This document shows positions 43,401-53,605 of a stretch of DNA of 64,000 nt, one piece after another (within the stretch, counting starts at the first letter, position 1; every line of letters begins with the position of its first letter). The translations under genes were made by a program, and so were the position numbers. The notes below the pieces were generated by a model. The model searched no databases. It had not been told where the DNA came from and saw only the letters and a list, made by a program, of their open reading frames with translations. The stretch spans positions 438,806 through 502,805 of the forward strand of contig NW_003314274.1 in assembly GCF_000143415.4 (NCBI RefSeq), read 5' to 3'. Source of the stretch: Selaginella moellendorffii. Its lineage: Eukaryota; Streptophyta; Lycopodiopsida; Selaginellales; Selaginellaceae.

Positions 43401-44530
43401 TTGTAAGAAGTTTGAAAATTTTGCATCACTTACTGATAACTTACCATTTCCACATATATATTCTCAATATCGCCTTAAGAATGAACTTCTTTATTTTAAT
43501 AAAACTGATCCTAATGATCATTTACAAATGGTGGTGCTTTCAATATTTATTCCTTACTTTCTCCATACTTATCATAACTCTATTATTCTAGGTGGGTATA
43601 TATGATTGAGAAGTTATATAGGTTTTTCTGTTGGCCAGAAATGTTGTATAGATCTTTTTATTGACCAGAAATGTAATGTAATGTTGTCCAATACATGTGT
43701 AATTATGTTTAGTGCTAAGCTCATAATGCTCCTTTCATGCTGCAGAAGGATGGTTAAAGTCAATTGCAGTTTCCCATCCAATTGAGTTGGTGGCATTTGA
43801 TTTGATGGGTACTTTTTCATAATTAATTGCTTACAATGTATTGTTTTTAATTGTTTGACTCGCTAAGTGGAGATTGGTGCTTTTGTTAGTGCATTTTCAA
43901 CTACTATTGGATATTTCCTCCTCAATCAAATGGTATTTTAGCATTCTTATCTAGAGTGGATTTTCTTAGATAATAGTTCTGTATTTATGGCAAAGGTATT
44001 TCATGTTTCAACATGTTAGTTAAGGATATGCTATACTTTCATAAGTGCTTTTCATCCACAAGCAAATAATTTAGTGGAATGACTTGTTCGAACATTCAAA
44101 GGGATGATTGCAAAATTTATGAACTTTTAACATTCGGATTAGGATGATTATTTGTTGTTTCTTCAGCATGTATATATCATAGGGGTACAGATTTATATTG
44201 GTGCTTCATTATATAAACTCTTATATATTTATGATTTGATACTGCCAATAGAGGTGAATTTACCTTTGTGATTACCATAAGCTACCGATACTAGGTTTTA
44301 GGATCAATATTTGATAAACATTCTTCCACTTGTCCAAGCAAAATTTGCTAAACATCTAAGCCACATATAACTAAGACAAAAATAATGTTATAATTCCCAT
44401 TATTGTCCACCTATAGAGTATTAAGTGGATGAATTGATGTTCATCTGTATTCCTAGGGGCTCCTTGCTCAATAAAAGGGACCATATCAAATGTTATAACA
44501 AGTTAAATTGCAAGTTTATAAGGTTTGGCA
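40431..44530 (+). pseudogene. Highly decayed, AT-rich Ty3/gypsy element body
   Basis: No long frame survives, but order and motifs do. A gag-like stretch lies near 40760-40960. RT near 42177-42380 reads KKGDISKSQSPWAYKP and GSICFCINYHLFNEMT, compared with the usual SPWA and CIDYRxLN pattern. A second RT segment reads FVDDVFIHSEE (42570-42610). An RNase H end reads MTDALSRAP (43180-43205). Integrase-like words continue to about 44350. The sequence is strongly AT-shifted relative to families A and B, as expected for an old methylated element losing C to T. No 3' LTR was found. Confidence 0.7.
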
Positions 44531-44654
44531 TACCATTCAACAATCTAATTTTCCAAAAATTGTACATATGTAATAAATAAAACATTTTGTACAAAGGGAT
44601 CATAAACAACTAGCACTATTTATAGATTCATTAATGCATCCCTTTGATGTTTTT

Positions 44655-44795
44655 TGTTGTATATTAATATTAGTGTAGTGGGATTTTAATACCCATTGGA
44701 TTGGTTTAAATCTGGACCATTTGCTTTTGTATATAAATTAGGGCTAATTAATATTCACATTTTTGTATTCTATATCCATATTTCATGCACTTATA
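44655..44795 (+). repeat. Diverged direct repeat, right copy
   Basis: Partner of 35556-35700 in the same orientation. The 44531-45263 interval otherwise holds only AT-rich sequence without frames. Confidence 0.5.
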
Positions 44796-45263
44796 AATTT
44801 AATTATATTTTGTTGTTTCTTGCTCATATTTCAAAATAATGTAATGTTATTTATAAGTAAGTTAATATATATACCATCTAATTATTTATGATTTATTTGA
44901 TATTAAATATTAAAATCAGTCAAGATTTTATAAATGGCTCTAAATTAGACATTAATTAACATGTGCTGCTCTTTAGAAGAGTTTCTTCTTTAGTGTTCAA
45001 AATGTTAATAATTATAAATTATTTTCATTGTTATCTTGCTAAAATAAATAGTATTTAATATCTTTTGTCTTAAAAGTTTTGCATTTTTTATCAAATATAC
45101 GGTTTGTAATCCTGAGCACTTACAATAGCTAATAACATAAAATTATTATATTGATAAACTCATCAAAATTAATCAGCTCCAAAATATTATTGCATGAATA
45201 ATGAGAAAAAAGTAGTTATCACTTTAAAATACTTAATTAATGTTAACATCTATTAATTTATTT

Positions 45264-46586
45264 TTATTTTTTAGTAAGAACAATCTTGCAGGCTGATGGA
45301 AAACCACCTGCTTCTATGCCTTCCCATGTCACCTGAAAGCATTGCTCTAGCTCCAAGAGTTCCAGCCTTGGGCAACACTCTGCAATCTTCACAATCCCTG
45401 CGTTGGAGATGTTTGGACAGTGATTGAGCCTCAGCTCTCTCAAAAACCCAGGATTCCGGAGGGCATCCAGCGACAAATCCGTGATCTTGGCGCAGCTCTG
45501 AGCGTCCAGCCTCTCCAGGAAGTCACAGCCGGAGAAGATCGCTACGAGCGATTCGTCGGTCACCTCGGAGCACCAGTCGAGTTGCAAGTGTTTCAGAACC
45601 TGTCCCCGTTCCTTCGCCACCACCTGGATGGAGGCGTCGGTGAGATTTCTACAGCCCCCCAGAAGCAAACTCTCGAGGCTCCAGCACTGTCGGGCGAGCG
45701 AGGCGATGGATTCGTCCGTGAGCTTCGAGCAGTCGAGGAGGTTGATGCCTTTCAAAGCCGGACAGGACGCTGCGAGGCTCGCCACTCCACTGTCTCCAAC
45801 TTTCACGCATTTGCCAAGGTCAAGTAGCTGGAGCTTGCAGCAGCCGCGGGCGAGCGCTCGCAAGCCTCGGTCTGTGACACCAATGCAGCCACTCACGTCG
45901 AGCACCTCCAGCTCTTTGCAGTTGCTTGACAGAGCTTCCATGGCCCTGTCCGAAACTAGCTTGCATCCACCAACTCGGAGGCTTATCAGTCTCGAGCAAG
46001 AATTTGCGAGCACCTCGATCGCTCTATCGGTGACTTTCCTGCAGCCGGACAAGACCACGCAACGCAATCCTGGAATTCCTTTGCCCAAAACTCCAACTCC
46101 CACATCAGTGATTCCTATCCAAGAACAAACCAACGAAGAACTGTAAGAGCAACACTCCAGAAAATAAAAAAGGAAAGCAAAGAAACCTTTGCATTCTTGT
46201 AAGTTGATGCGCTCCAAGTTGTCGAAGTTCTTGGCTATGGTCTCCAGATCCGCGTCGATGACTCCAGGAAAGAAAGATCTGGAGGTACTCTGCGCGAAGT
46301 CGAGCTCTATCAAGTTCGTGAAGCGAGCAGCGATTTTTTGTAGCATGAGTGGCCCGGCTCGTGCTGCGAGGCGCCGTCTCTCCGTGCTTTGGACCATCAG
46401 CCAGCGCTTGCAAACAAGGCTATAGTTATCCCTCTCACCCTGCGTGTCGAGCTTGGAAAGGATCGCTCGCAAGCTATCATCCGTGAGGATCGAATTGATG
46501 CAAGCGTTGTCACCAGTCTTGCACGAAACCTTTGCAGCAGCGTCTGGCTGGGTCGGCTCCAGCTCGTAGTCCCGTTCGAAAGCCAT
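45264..46586 (-). CDS. F-box/LRR protein (FBL family, AMN1-type LRRs), 2 exons
   Basis: Exons (minus): 46586-46187 and 46114-45264; 416 aa. The ATG at 46586 (MAFERDYELE) follows directly after an acceptor-like TTTTGCAG, so a leader intron upstream is likely; the 49 codons above it would then be leader sequence. The F-box is near residues 25-70 (LTDDSLRAILSKLDTQGERD, LVCKRWLMVQ). About twelve cysteine-containing LRRs follow (VVLSGCRKVTDRAIEVLA, LDVSGCIGVTDRGLRALA, LLDCSKLTDESIASLA) to the C-terminus. Such proteins are substrate receptors of SCF ubiquitin ligases, F-box to SKP1 and LRR to substrate. The length resembles the Arabidopsis At5g23340 class. The substrate is unknown. Confidence 0.9.
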   Translation of the reverse strand: MAFERDYELEPTQPDAAAKVSCKTGDNACINSILTDDSLRAILSKLDTQGERDNYSLVCKRWLMVQSTERRRLAARAGPLMLQKIAARFTNLIELDFAQSTSRSFFPGVIDADLETIAKNFDNLERINLQECKGFFAFLFYFLECCSYSSSLVCSWIGITDVGVGVLGKGIPGLRCVVLSGCRKVTDRAIEVLANSCSRLISLRVGGCKLVSDRAMEALSSNCKELEVLDVSGCIGVTDRGLRALARGCCKLQLLDLGKCVKVGDSGVASLAASCPALKGINLLDCSKLTDESIASLARQCWSLESLLLGGCRNLTDASIQVVAKERGQVLKHLQLDWCSEVTDESLVAIFSGCDFLERLDAQSCAKITDLSLDALRNPGFLRELRLNHCPNISNAGIVKIAECCPRLELLELEQCFQVTWEGIEAGGFPSACKIVLTKK

Positions 46587-46806
46587 GCCTGCAAAACAAG
46601 CAAGGCGATGAGCAGGAGGTAATTCTCGATCGAGCGAAATTTCGAGCGACACTGATGAAATTTCGCGTTTATCGTGCGCGAGATCGAGAATGCGGGCAAT
46701 GGATTGCATGAACGCACCTCGCCGCCGTGCCAAGCCGCCCCGGTCTGCGTCGCTCGTTGGAGGAGCCCTAAATTTTGGGCTTGCTTACCTAGAGCCCTAG
46801 AAAGCA
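46587..46806. promoter_or_regulatory. Shared 220-bp upstream region of F-box (-) and SDR (+) genes
   Basis: The two start codons face away from each other with only 220 bp between. It must contain both leaders and promoters, including the probable leader intron of the F-box gene. CCCTAAATTTTGGGC near 46766 is a conspicuous imperfect palindrome. Confidence 0.5.
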
Positions 46807-47978
46807 ATGGCGGGTGTCTTGGCTCGGCGCAAGCGGCCGCTTCTCGCGATTCCTCTACAGATTTCGCGATTTCGAGCGCTGTGCGAGAATGCAGGTAGCC
46901 GAGCTGGCGTTTCGCTCATCCAAGGAGCATCCAGGGGGTTGGGGCTGGAATTCGTGTGCGATATTCTCATTTTCTTTGTGTTCCTGTCTTGGTTCTCAAT
47001 GTTCTTGAATCTTTCGCTATCGATCGTGTGATAATCTTCGTCTTTGTCCAGGTGAGGCAGTTGCTGGAGAGGAATTCCAAGGATTTCGTGGTTGCTACTT
47101 GCCGAAATCCTGTAAAGGCCGAGAATTTGGCAGCTCTCAAAGAGCAGTATCCTGATCGACTTCAAGTTCTAGGCCTGGATGTCACGGACGAAGACACGAT
47201 CAAGGTAAACTTCCTGGATTTCTTTCTTGTTCATCGTTTCCAAGTGGCTGCGTGAAACTAGGAAGCAGCTAACCAAGTATCAAAGTTTCATGGGCCATTG
47301 GAGCTACTTGTCAACACCGCGGGAATCCTTCACGTCGAAAATCTCGTCACACCGGGTACTCTTTTCTCTTTTCCATGCCCGAGTTTCTAGCTTCTGGTTT
47401 TAGAGACATCGCTGAGCAAACTGGAGAAGGATGCGCTACTTCTCACTTTCCAGATCAATGCCGCTGGTCCAGCACTTGTCATGAAGGTTTCTCCATCTTC
47501 TTCCTTCGAATTCTCGTCGTGACTTTGTGCCGTTTCGATTGAATTCCAGCATATGTCGCCGCTACTCAAATCCGGAGGAAGCCGAGAAGTTCCAGTGATC
47601 GCCAACTTGAGCGCCCGAGTTGGATCGATCGGGGACAACAAGCTGGGAGGCTGGCTGTCATATCGAGCGTCCAAAACAGCACTGAATCAGTGTAAGTTCT
47701 CGCTCCATTCCTCTAGAATTCGAGCTCACAAGCTCTCTCCAGTGACGAAAACCATATCGATCGAGCTAGCTCGGAGGAGAGATCCCGTTGCCTGCGTGCT
47801 GCTCCATCCCGGAACCGTGGACACCGATCTCTCCAAGCCATACCAGCGCAACGTCGCCAAAGAGAAGCTCTTCACGAAAGAATTCTCCGTGAGCAAGCTC
47901 CTGGCGATCATAGACCGCGTTGGGATGAAAGACACTGGCAAATTCTTCGCGTGGGATGGGCAAGAGATAGCGTGGTAG
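46807..47978 (+). CDS. Short-chain dehydrogenase/reductase (C-factor-like), 6 exons
   Basis: Exons: 46807-46953, 47052-47204, 47262-47355, 47404-47486, 47550-47691, 47743-47978; 284 aa, GT-AG introns. The basic, Ser/Arg-containing first 35 residues could be a plastid or mitochondrial targeting peptide. Rossmann cofactor motif GASRGLG at residues 40-46, structural NTAG at 118-121, active site YRASK with Tyr197 and Lys201, and TVDTDLSKPY after the active site. It resembles bacterial C-factor-type SDRs and their plant homologues, NAD(P)-dependent oxidoreductases whose substrate cannot be read from sequence. Confidence 0.9.
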
Positions 47979-48030
47979 CCGCGGGGGAGAGATATTCAGC
48001 GTGAATCTTTTGAATCTCTCAGACAGTGCT

Positions 48031-48099
48031 ACGTGGCAACCGCGCGTTCGCTGCCGGGACCACGCGGCAGACGCCCATTGGCAGGCGACGTGGCCACGT
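48031..48099. promoter_or_regulatory. ACGT-box cluster upstream of HRD1
   Basis: ACGTGG at 48031-48036, a CCAAT box (ATTGG at 48077-48081) and the perfect 12-bp palindrome ACGTGGCCACGT at 48088-48099, about 340 bp before the HRD1 ATG. ACGT cores bind bZIP factors. In plants ER-stress genes are driven by bZIP28/60 with NF-Y at such ACGT/CCAAT combinations. The exact ERSE spacing is not met. Confidence 0.45.
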
Positions 48100-48432
48100 A
48101 AGATCAGTGTACCCTAAATTTTAGCGTTTTTACTGCAGAAGTAGCCCAGGATGGAAGTCGCTGGCGATGGCGCTAGATCGCTCGGGTTGGAGCTCGGCGG
48201 CGCTGGATTTTGCGATGGCTGCGCGGCTCGATGCTTAAGCGCGGAGTAGTCTGGTTGTTGAATCGGGTGTGCTAGCTCCAGGGATTTCAAGGAGGAAGGT
48301 GAGATTAGGTGGACGCCGCTGCGATTGTCACTGGATAGATTGTCGCTGCGAGAGGCCGGGCAGATTTAGGTCTGGTTTTAGGGAAGCGCGAGGGAATAAT
48401 CCTTCGATCGAGAGAGGGAGCCACAGGAAGGG

Positions 48433-50501
48433 ATGGTGAAGCTTGGGACGTATGCGGCCGCGAGTGTGATTGGCGCCGTGGCTGTGGTCTACCATGCCTT
48501 CTACAGCAGGGAGCAATTCTACCCGGCCATGGTTTACCTCAGCACCTCCAAGATCAGCGTTTTACTGCTCCTCAACTTCGCCTTTGTGGTGCTCTATGCG
48601 GTGTGGCAGCTGATCAAGATGATCTTCCTGGGGTCGCTGCGCGAGGCCGAGGTGGAGCGGCTCAACGAGCAGCTGTGGAGGGAGCTCATGGAGGTTTTGT
48701 TCGCCATGACCATCTTCCGGGAGGAGTTTAACGTGTCCTTCATCGCCATGGTGACAGTGCTCCTGTTTGTCAAGGCCTTCCACTGGCTGGCGCAGAAGAG
48801 GGTGGAGTATATCGAGATCACGCCTACTGTCTCTCGCCTCTCCCACGCCAGGATCGCGTCCTTCATGGCGTTCCTCTTGGTTCTCGACTCAATCTTCGTG
48901 CATTCGTCCGTGTCGTATCTCCTCCGGACGAAGCAGGCATCAGTGTCGCTCTTTTTCGCTTTCGAGTGAGTTCTCCTTGTCGCCTCGAGTTGTAGACGCT
49001 CTATAAAGTTCTTTGGTTTTGCAGGTACGTGATCTTGGCAACTTCGGTCGTCTCTATGTTTCTAAAGTACTCGCTGTATATGGGTGACATGTGGATGGAC
49101 GGCCAGTGGGACAATAAGGCCGTGTATATCTTTTACTTGGAGCTCGTTCGTGATCTGCTCCACCTCTCGCTTTATCTCTTCTTTTTCCTGGTTATCTTCG
49201 TGTACGTTCAAGCTTTTCAAATCCTTTTTTTTTGTCTAATGTTTGTGTTTTTGGCTTGCAGAAACTATGGTCTGCCCCTGCATCTGGTTCGTGAACTCTA
49301 CGAGATCTTTAGAAACTTCAAAGCCAGGGTGACCGACTTTATACGGTATAGAAAAGTGACATCCAACATGAACGAGCGGTTTCCGGATGCCACTGCAGAA
49401 GAGCTGGGACGGTCTGTATTTGTGCTCTTCTTTGCATTTTCTTTTATCTGAGACACGGTTTTTCTTATCGCAGTAGCGATGCGACGTGCATTATTTGTCG
49501 CGAAGAGATGAGCACAGCAAAGAAACTCCCTTGCGGCCATCTTTTCCATGTCCACTGCCTGCGTTCGTGGCTAGAGAGGCAGCAGACTTGTCCGACTTGC
49601 AGATCTCCAGTCATAGCAGCAGAGGGAGGACCGCAGGCTGCATCACAAAGGCAGCAACAGCAAGGCCAGGCACCGGAAGGTATGTGGCATTAGCAGCTCC
49701 TCAAGTGCCAACTTATTTTACCTTCGCTTTTCCAGGACAAGCTACCCCCGCCAACGCCGCGGAAGGCAACGTACCACCGGAGGCTGACCAAGCAAGAGCA
49801 AGGATGCAAGCTGCGGCAGCCGCGGCCGCGCAATATGGCTCGTCTTTTGTTTATCCTGCAACTGGAGCCTCTGGAACAATGAGCTGGTACTTTTTTTCTT
49901 CTTCTCGTTCTCACTCTTTTTTTCTGACTTGGTTAACCAGGTATCCTATGTACCTTCCTCTAGTTCCGCAGAACCAGCAACCTCTTAAAGACGAAGCGGC
50001 ATCGCCACAAGTCGAGAAGAAAGCTACCGCCGACACAGGCGGCAGCTCTAACTCCCCTGGGCAGCTCCACGCTCGACATAACTCCCCTGGGCAGCCGTCG
50101 GTGGCTTTAGGTGACCGCGTCTTCTTTCTGCCAATACTACCAGGGCCTTCTTGGCCCTCACAGTCCAAGTCTGGAGAAAGGTCTGCCGCAACTAGCAGCA
50201 GTCCCCAGCAACAGCAGCAGAGTAACGTCCAACACAAGTACCTCCAAAGCACGATCGAGGTAAGCCACCTCTTTTGCTTTTCTATGTTCTCGTTCTTTTG
50301 GTCTTGTTCTAACTCATGGAATCTCTTGTCTAGCTTCTCCGGCAACAGCTCAACGTAGCACTGGAGCTGCAAAAGAGTATGGGCGACGCGTCGTCTCAAG
50401 AGGAGGAGCAGCATCTAGGAGATAGCGACGAGGCCTTCCGGGATAGGAAAGGAAAGGCCCGTGTCGACGATGAAGGCTCGACTTCGCTCGAAAAGCAGTG
50501 A
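48433..50501 (+). CDS. HRD1: HRD1-type ER membrane RING E3 ubiquitin ligase, 7 exons
   Basis: Exons: 48433-48965, 49025-49201, 49262-49411, 49474-49679, 49736-49886, 49941-50259, 50334-50501; 567 aa. The N-terminal half has about six membrane segments (VIGAVAVVYHAFY, ISVLLLLNFAFVVLYAVW, FIAMVTVLLFVKAFHWLA, FMAFLLVLDSIFVH, YVILATSVVSMFLKY, LLHLSLYLFFFLVIFV). A RING-H2 finger starts near residue 292 (CIICREEMSTAKKLPCGHLF, then HCLRSWLERQQTCPTC). The C-terminal third is Gln/Ser/Pro-rich and cytosolic. HRD1 ubiquitinates misfolded proteins drawn from the ER during ER-associated degradation. Membrane topology, RING type and length fit plant HRD1A/B (about 460-570 aa). Confidence 0.95.
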
Positions 50502-50580
50502 ATCCAGGCAAGAATTTATTGTTTTTGTTCTTCCTTATCGACGACTCCTACAATAAGAGAGAGGTACATACATAATTTAC
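50502..50580. other. 79-bp tail-to-tail spacer between HRD1 and UBX genes
   Basis: Both 3' UTRs must fit here or overlap. CAATAAGAGAG near 50551 (+) is a possible polyadenylation signal. Overlapping antisense 3' ends are likely from the space alone. Confidence 0.5.
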
Positions 50581-52542
50581 TCACTTGCGCTCGTCGTTGT
50601 CGTTAGCACCGAACTGCGTGGCATTCCCATTCCAGTACGTGTTGCCTCGCTTGAACATATCGTCGTCCTCGTCGTGCCTCAGAGTGTGGACGTTACTTCC
50701 CCAGCTAGTGCTTGATCTCTTCGCAGGTGGCGGCGCTTTTCTCGAGTTATCAGCGTCATTGATGCTGGGCTTCGAAGCTGGAAGAGAAAATCACATAATG
50801 AGAGCAAGAACAAGAACTAAGAGCAAACCTGCTGGCGATGGCGATGGAGGAGACTTTGGCCTCTCGGAAGGAGAAGCGTTGCCACCACGAACGTAAGAAA
50901 GAGGATTAAGATACGTGAGCCATCGCCCCATGCCACCAGTTGGACTGGAAGGCTTCGAGGGGCTTGTCACAAGCTTGGCATCGCTGCTTGGTACCAGGAT
51001 AAGCACAGCGCGGTAGCCGATATCAAGGTCCACCAGAGCGTTCTCGTAATCTGGAAGACGAGATGTTAAGAGTAGAAAGAAACCATCAACTCTACCTTCA
51101 GCATTGAAGATCTTGCGAGGAAATGGAACCGCAAAGGCGTAGCTCGCGTTGCCATCCGTCCTGTTCTCGTCGACGAAGTATTTCACTGTCCAGAGAGTGT
51201 CGCTCTTCTCAAACTCGCGGCGGATCACTGCTCCATCCGTGAGCTTCACCTGCAAGTGGACCTTGTCTGGGATTCTCAAAGGTCTCGGCTCGGGTGGCGG
51301 TGGCGATGGTGGAGTGGTGGTCTTCTTCTTGGCCACCGGCACTTCGAGCACGCAGCCCTTTACTTCTTCCACAGGCTCCACGCTCTGGTCGGGTGGAGTT
51401 TGGATTTCCTCTTCCACGGCTCGACCGATGGCTGGCGCAGTCAACACAGGCATCTGGCTCGTATCTTCCGAGAGCTCCTCACCACGATCGGACTCGGTTC
51501 GTGGCACTGGTTTCGAGAGCTCGTCACCCGGGTCGGACGTGGTTGCTAGTGTCTCGTTCTTTTCCTCGACTTTGCAAAGAGACGCTTCTTTTAATGCTGG
51601 CAAAGTTTGTGTCGGCTCCTCGGGTTTTGAGGATGCGGCGTTCTGCGGAGTTTCAGGGCTTGATGACAAAGTTTGTGTCGGCTCCTCCGGTTTTGAGGAT
51701 GCGGCGTTCTGCGGAGTTTCAAGGCTTGATGACAAAGTTTGTGTCGGCTCCTCGGGTTTTGAGGATGCGGCGCTTTCCGGAGTTTCAAGGCTTGATGACG
51801 CTGTTGGCATGCCCAACAAAGCAGCCATGGCTGTTTGCACCTATACAGAAGAAGGAAGGAGCGAAGGTGTAATTTATCTATCCAAAACTGAAGGGAAAGG
51901 CTACCTGGAATTGGAACGTATCCACGGCATATTGCAACCTTTTCGAGAGTTCCTCTGGAGTGATGAATCCGTCTACAAAAGCGAGTTGAGAGCAAGAGAA
52001 AAACCAGCAAAGAATCCTTACTTTGCTCCCATAACTTTACACCTTGGTAGCCAATGGCTGTAATGCTAGGCACAGCTGATATAGGATCTGCATTGAGACA
52101 TTGGAAACAAGCTTGATCGTTTCCAAGAAGATCAAAATTGCAAAGCATACATAAAACCGAGAAGTGAAGCGCATCAACGCTTCCATGCACCAAACGAAGA
52201 GCAACAAACTTTTCCAGAATCAAGCTTACAACCTGCGCTTGCGAAAATCGAAGCTCTTCCTTGAAAGTATTGTGAATTCTCTTACCTGCGGCGCTCTCCA
52301 GGTCGTTTCTTCCAGCCTCGCCGACTCCTCGCCATCATCTAAGCCACACATTTTAGGAGAGAATCGAAAGGGGGAAAAGCAAGAGATTGATTACTGGCAA
52401 TGTAGACAAGAAATACTTTGGAGCTCTGCTGCGCGGTAGCTACGGCGCTCGGGATGGATCCCGCGAAGAACAGCGCATCCTGAAAGCCAGCGATGAGACG
52501 ATCGATTGATTGTCGAGAAGCTCTTACACTATTTTGTGACAT
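50581..52542 (-). CDS. UBX-domain protein with N-terminal UAS/thioredoxin-like domain (UBXN4/PUX11-like), 8 exons
   Basis: Exons (minus): 52542-52395, 52338-52286, 52232-52151, 52087-52022, 51972-51905, 51840-51096, 51050-50829, 50777-50581; 526 aa. The N-terminus has the UAS fold (ALFFAGSIPSAVATAQQSSK, ARLEETTWRAPQVVSLI, SAVPSITAIGYQGVKLW). The long exon 6 carries an acidic/Pro-rich linker with three 22-residue repeats. The UBX domain follows (VHLQVKLTDGAVIRREF, PFPRKIF, LDIGYRAVLILVPS) with the FPR loop that docks on p97/CDC48. The tail is charged. This layout matches erasin-type cofactors that bring CDC48 to the ER degradation machinery; unlike animal UBXN4, no membrane segment was seen in the C-terminus. 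The start is the first ATG in frame and may be later. Confidence 0.88.
51600..51800 (-). repeat. 66-bp minisatellite, three copies, in the UBX gene
   Basis: Three near-identical 66-bp units encode ETPQNAASSKPEEPTQTLSS with small changes, in the linker between the UAS and UBX domains. The unit is a multiple of three, so copy-number change keeps the frame. Confidence 0.9.
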
Positions 52543-52553
52543 AGAGTGCCCAC

Positions 52554-52569
52554 AAACCCTAACCCTAGG
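52554..52569. promoter_or_regulatory. Telo-box next to the UBX gene start
   Basis: AAACCCTAACCCTAGG contains the plant telo-box AAACCCTAA. It lies 12 bp upstream of the proposed ATG. Telo-boxes occur near transcription starts of many plant housekeeping genes. Confidence 0.5.
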
Positions 52570-53000
52570 TAGGACCAAGTATCCATTGCCATTATATTGT
52601 TTTAAATTGTAAGAAAGTGTGATTCTTCTTCCCGATCTTGCCGGGATCTTTCCCCGGTTCCTTCGGAACTGGAACTGTAAAATTTTCCCGGCAGCCTTAA
52701 TGGAAAGTCAGTTCCAATTTCTACGACGTAGGTGGATTTTCGCCTTGCCGAACCTTGTCCTTTAGTAATTTCAAAAAATTTTGGGAGAATTTCAACACAA
52801 GATGCTGATTCACAAAAAAAAAGCCAAAAGTTTTACCATGAAAGCTTGGACAGGAAAAAGCGCGAGCCAAATTTTATCACATTGCAAGATTGATGATCAA
52901 AGCTTGGACAATGAATGATTCACAGGAAAAAAATCAAGTGTCTATACATTACTAATTAGCTCTCCAGGTACAAATCAATCAGTCGAATCGTTTTCTTCAT
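52570..53000. other. Intergenic, UBX upstream region and membrane protein 3' region
   Basis: A 5' stretch (52615-52730) has GATCTTGCCGGGATC and repeated TTCCCCGG/TTCCCGG words. The remainder is AT-rich. No gene seen. Confidence 0.4.
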
Positions 53001-53561
53001 CTATCTTCCCGTGCTGGATTGATGTGGAAACAGAGCTCTTTGCGGTGTAGGCATGGAGTGGCCGCCACTGCTGCCCTCCTCACTGCCGCCGGCCTCGAGA
53101 TCCACCCCCGCCCAGCCTAGCTCCGCCGCTCTCGCCCTCGCCAGCGACGCCTCTCGCCGCTGCTCGATGTACTTGCGCGTCCGGCACACATAGACCGCAA
53201 GAACCACGAACGCGATCACGAAGAACACTCCCACCGCGATCCCAGCGATCGCCTGGTGCGAGATCGTGATCGTCTCGTCGTCGTCGTCGTCGTTGTTATC
53301 ATCGCTGGATCCGGATCCATCGCCGTCGCTGGAATTGGATTGCTGCAGTAGCCAGCGTCGTCCAATCGATCCAATCGCTGGCTGGATCCGGTGGATCATG
53401 GATCCAGGAACTTCAAACCCGTAGTGGGCGATCTCATATGGTGATTCCTCGGCACCGCCGCCTGGGATCCAGATCGAAAGTAGCAGGAATAGAGAAAGAA
53501 GAAGAAGCAACGCGCTCCTCTGGGTCGCCGCCACCTCTCTGCCAAATAGCGCCATTTTCAT
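53001..53561 (-). CDS. Small single-pass membrane protein, function unknown
   Basis: 186 aa from the first true ATG (MKMALFGREV, 53561); the frame above it begins with TTG. Order: signal peptide (SALLLLLSLFLLLSIWIP), a short lumenal part, a very acidic run (SSDDNNDDDDDE), one membrane helix (AIAGIAVGVFFVIAFVVLAV), then a basic stop-transfer segment (CRTRKYIEQRREASLARARA) and a Ser/Gly-rich cytosolic tail. A type I membrane protein is predicted. A TATA-like CTATAAAGA (minus, 53605-53597) supports a start this close. No family recognised. Confidence 0.72.
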   Translation of the reverse strand: MKMALFGREVAATQRSALLLLLSLFLLLSIWIPGGGAEESPYEIAHYGFEVPGSMIHRIQPAIGSIGRRWLLQQSNSSDGDGSGSSDDNNDDDDDETITISHQAIAGIAVGVFFVIAFVVLAVYVCRTRKYIEQRREASLARARAAELGWAGVDLEAGGSEEGSSGGHSMPTPQRALFPHQSSTGR

Positions 53562-53596
53562 CGCTGCCAAGATATCAAGCTCGAGTAGAATGGAAG

Positions 53597-53605
53597 TCTT
53601 TATAG
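53597..53605 (-). promoter_or_regulatory. TATA box of the small membrane protein gene
   Basis: CTATAAAGA on the minus strand, about 36-44 bp upstream of the ATG at 53561, preceded by CTCTCTCTCT. The leader would be very short, which argues against any start further upstream. Confidence 0.5.

Noticed and set aside
46587-46733. N-terminal 49-codon extension of the F-box protein
   Set aside because: An acceptor-like TTTTGCAG sits directly before the ATG at 46586 and the extension shows no conservation-like features, so it is more likely leader and intron.
49486-50358. Single 290-codon frame over the HRD1 3' half
   Set aside because: It reads through three introns in the wrong frame for part of its length. 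The spliced RING-containing HRD1 model explains the same DNA.
51149-52063. 304-codon plus-strand frame antisense to the UBX gene
   Set aside because: A mirror frame of the acidic repeat region, with no domain; the UBX exons fit exactly on the other strand.
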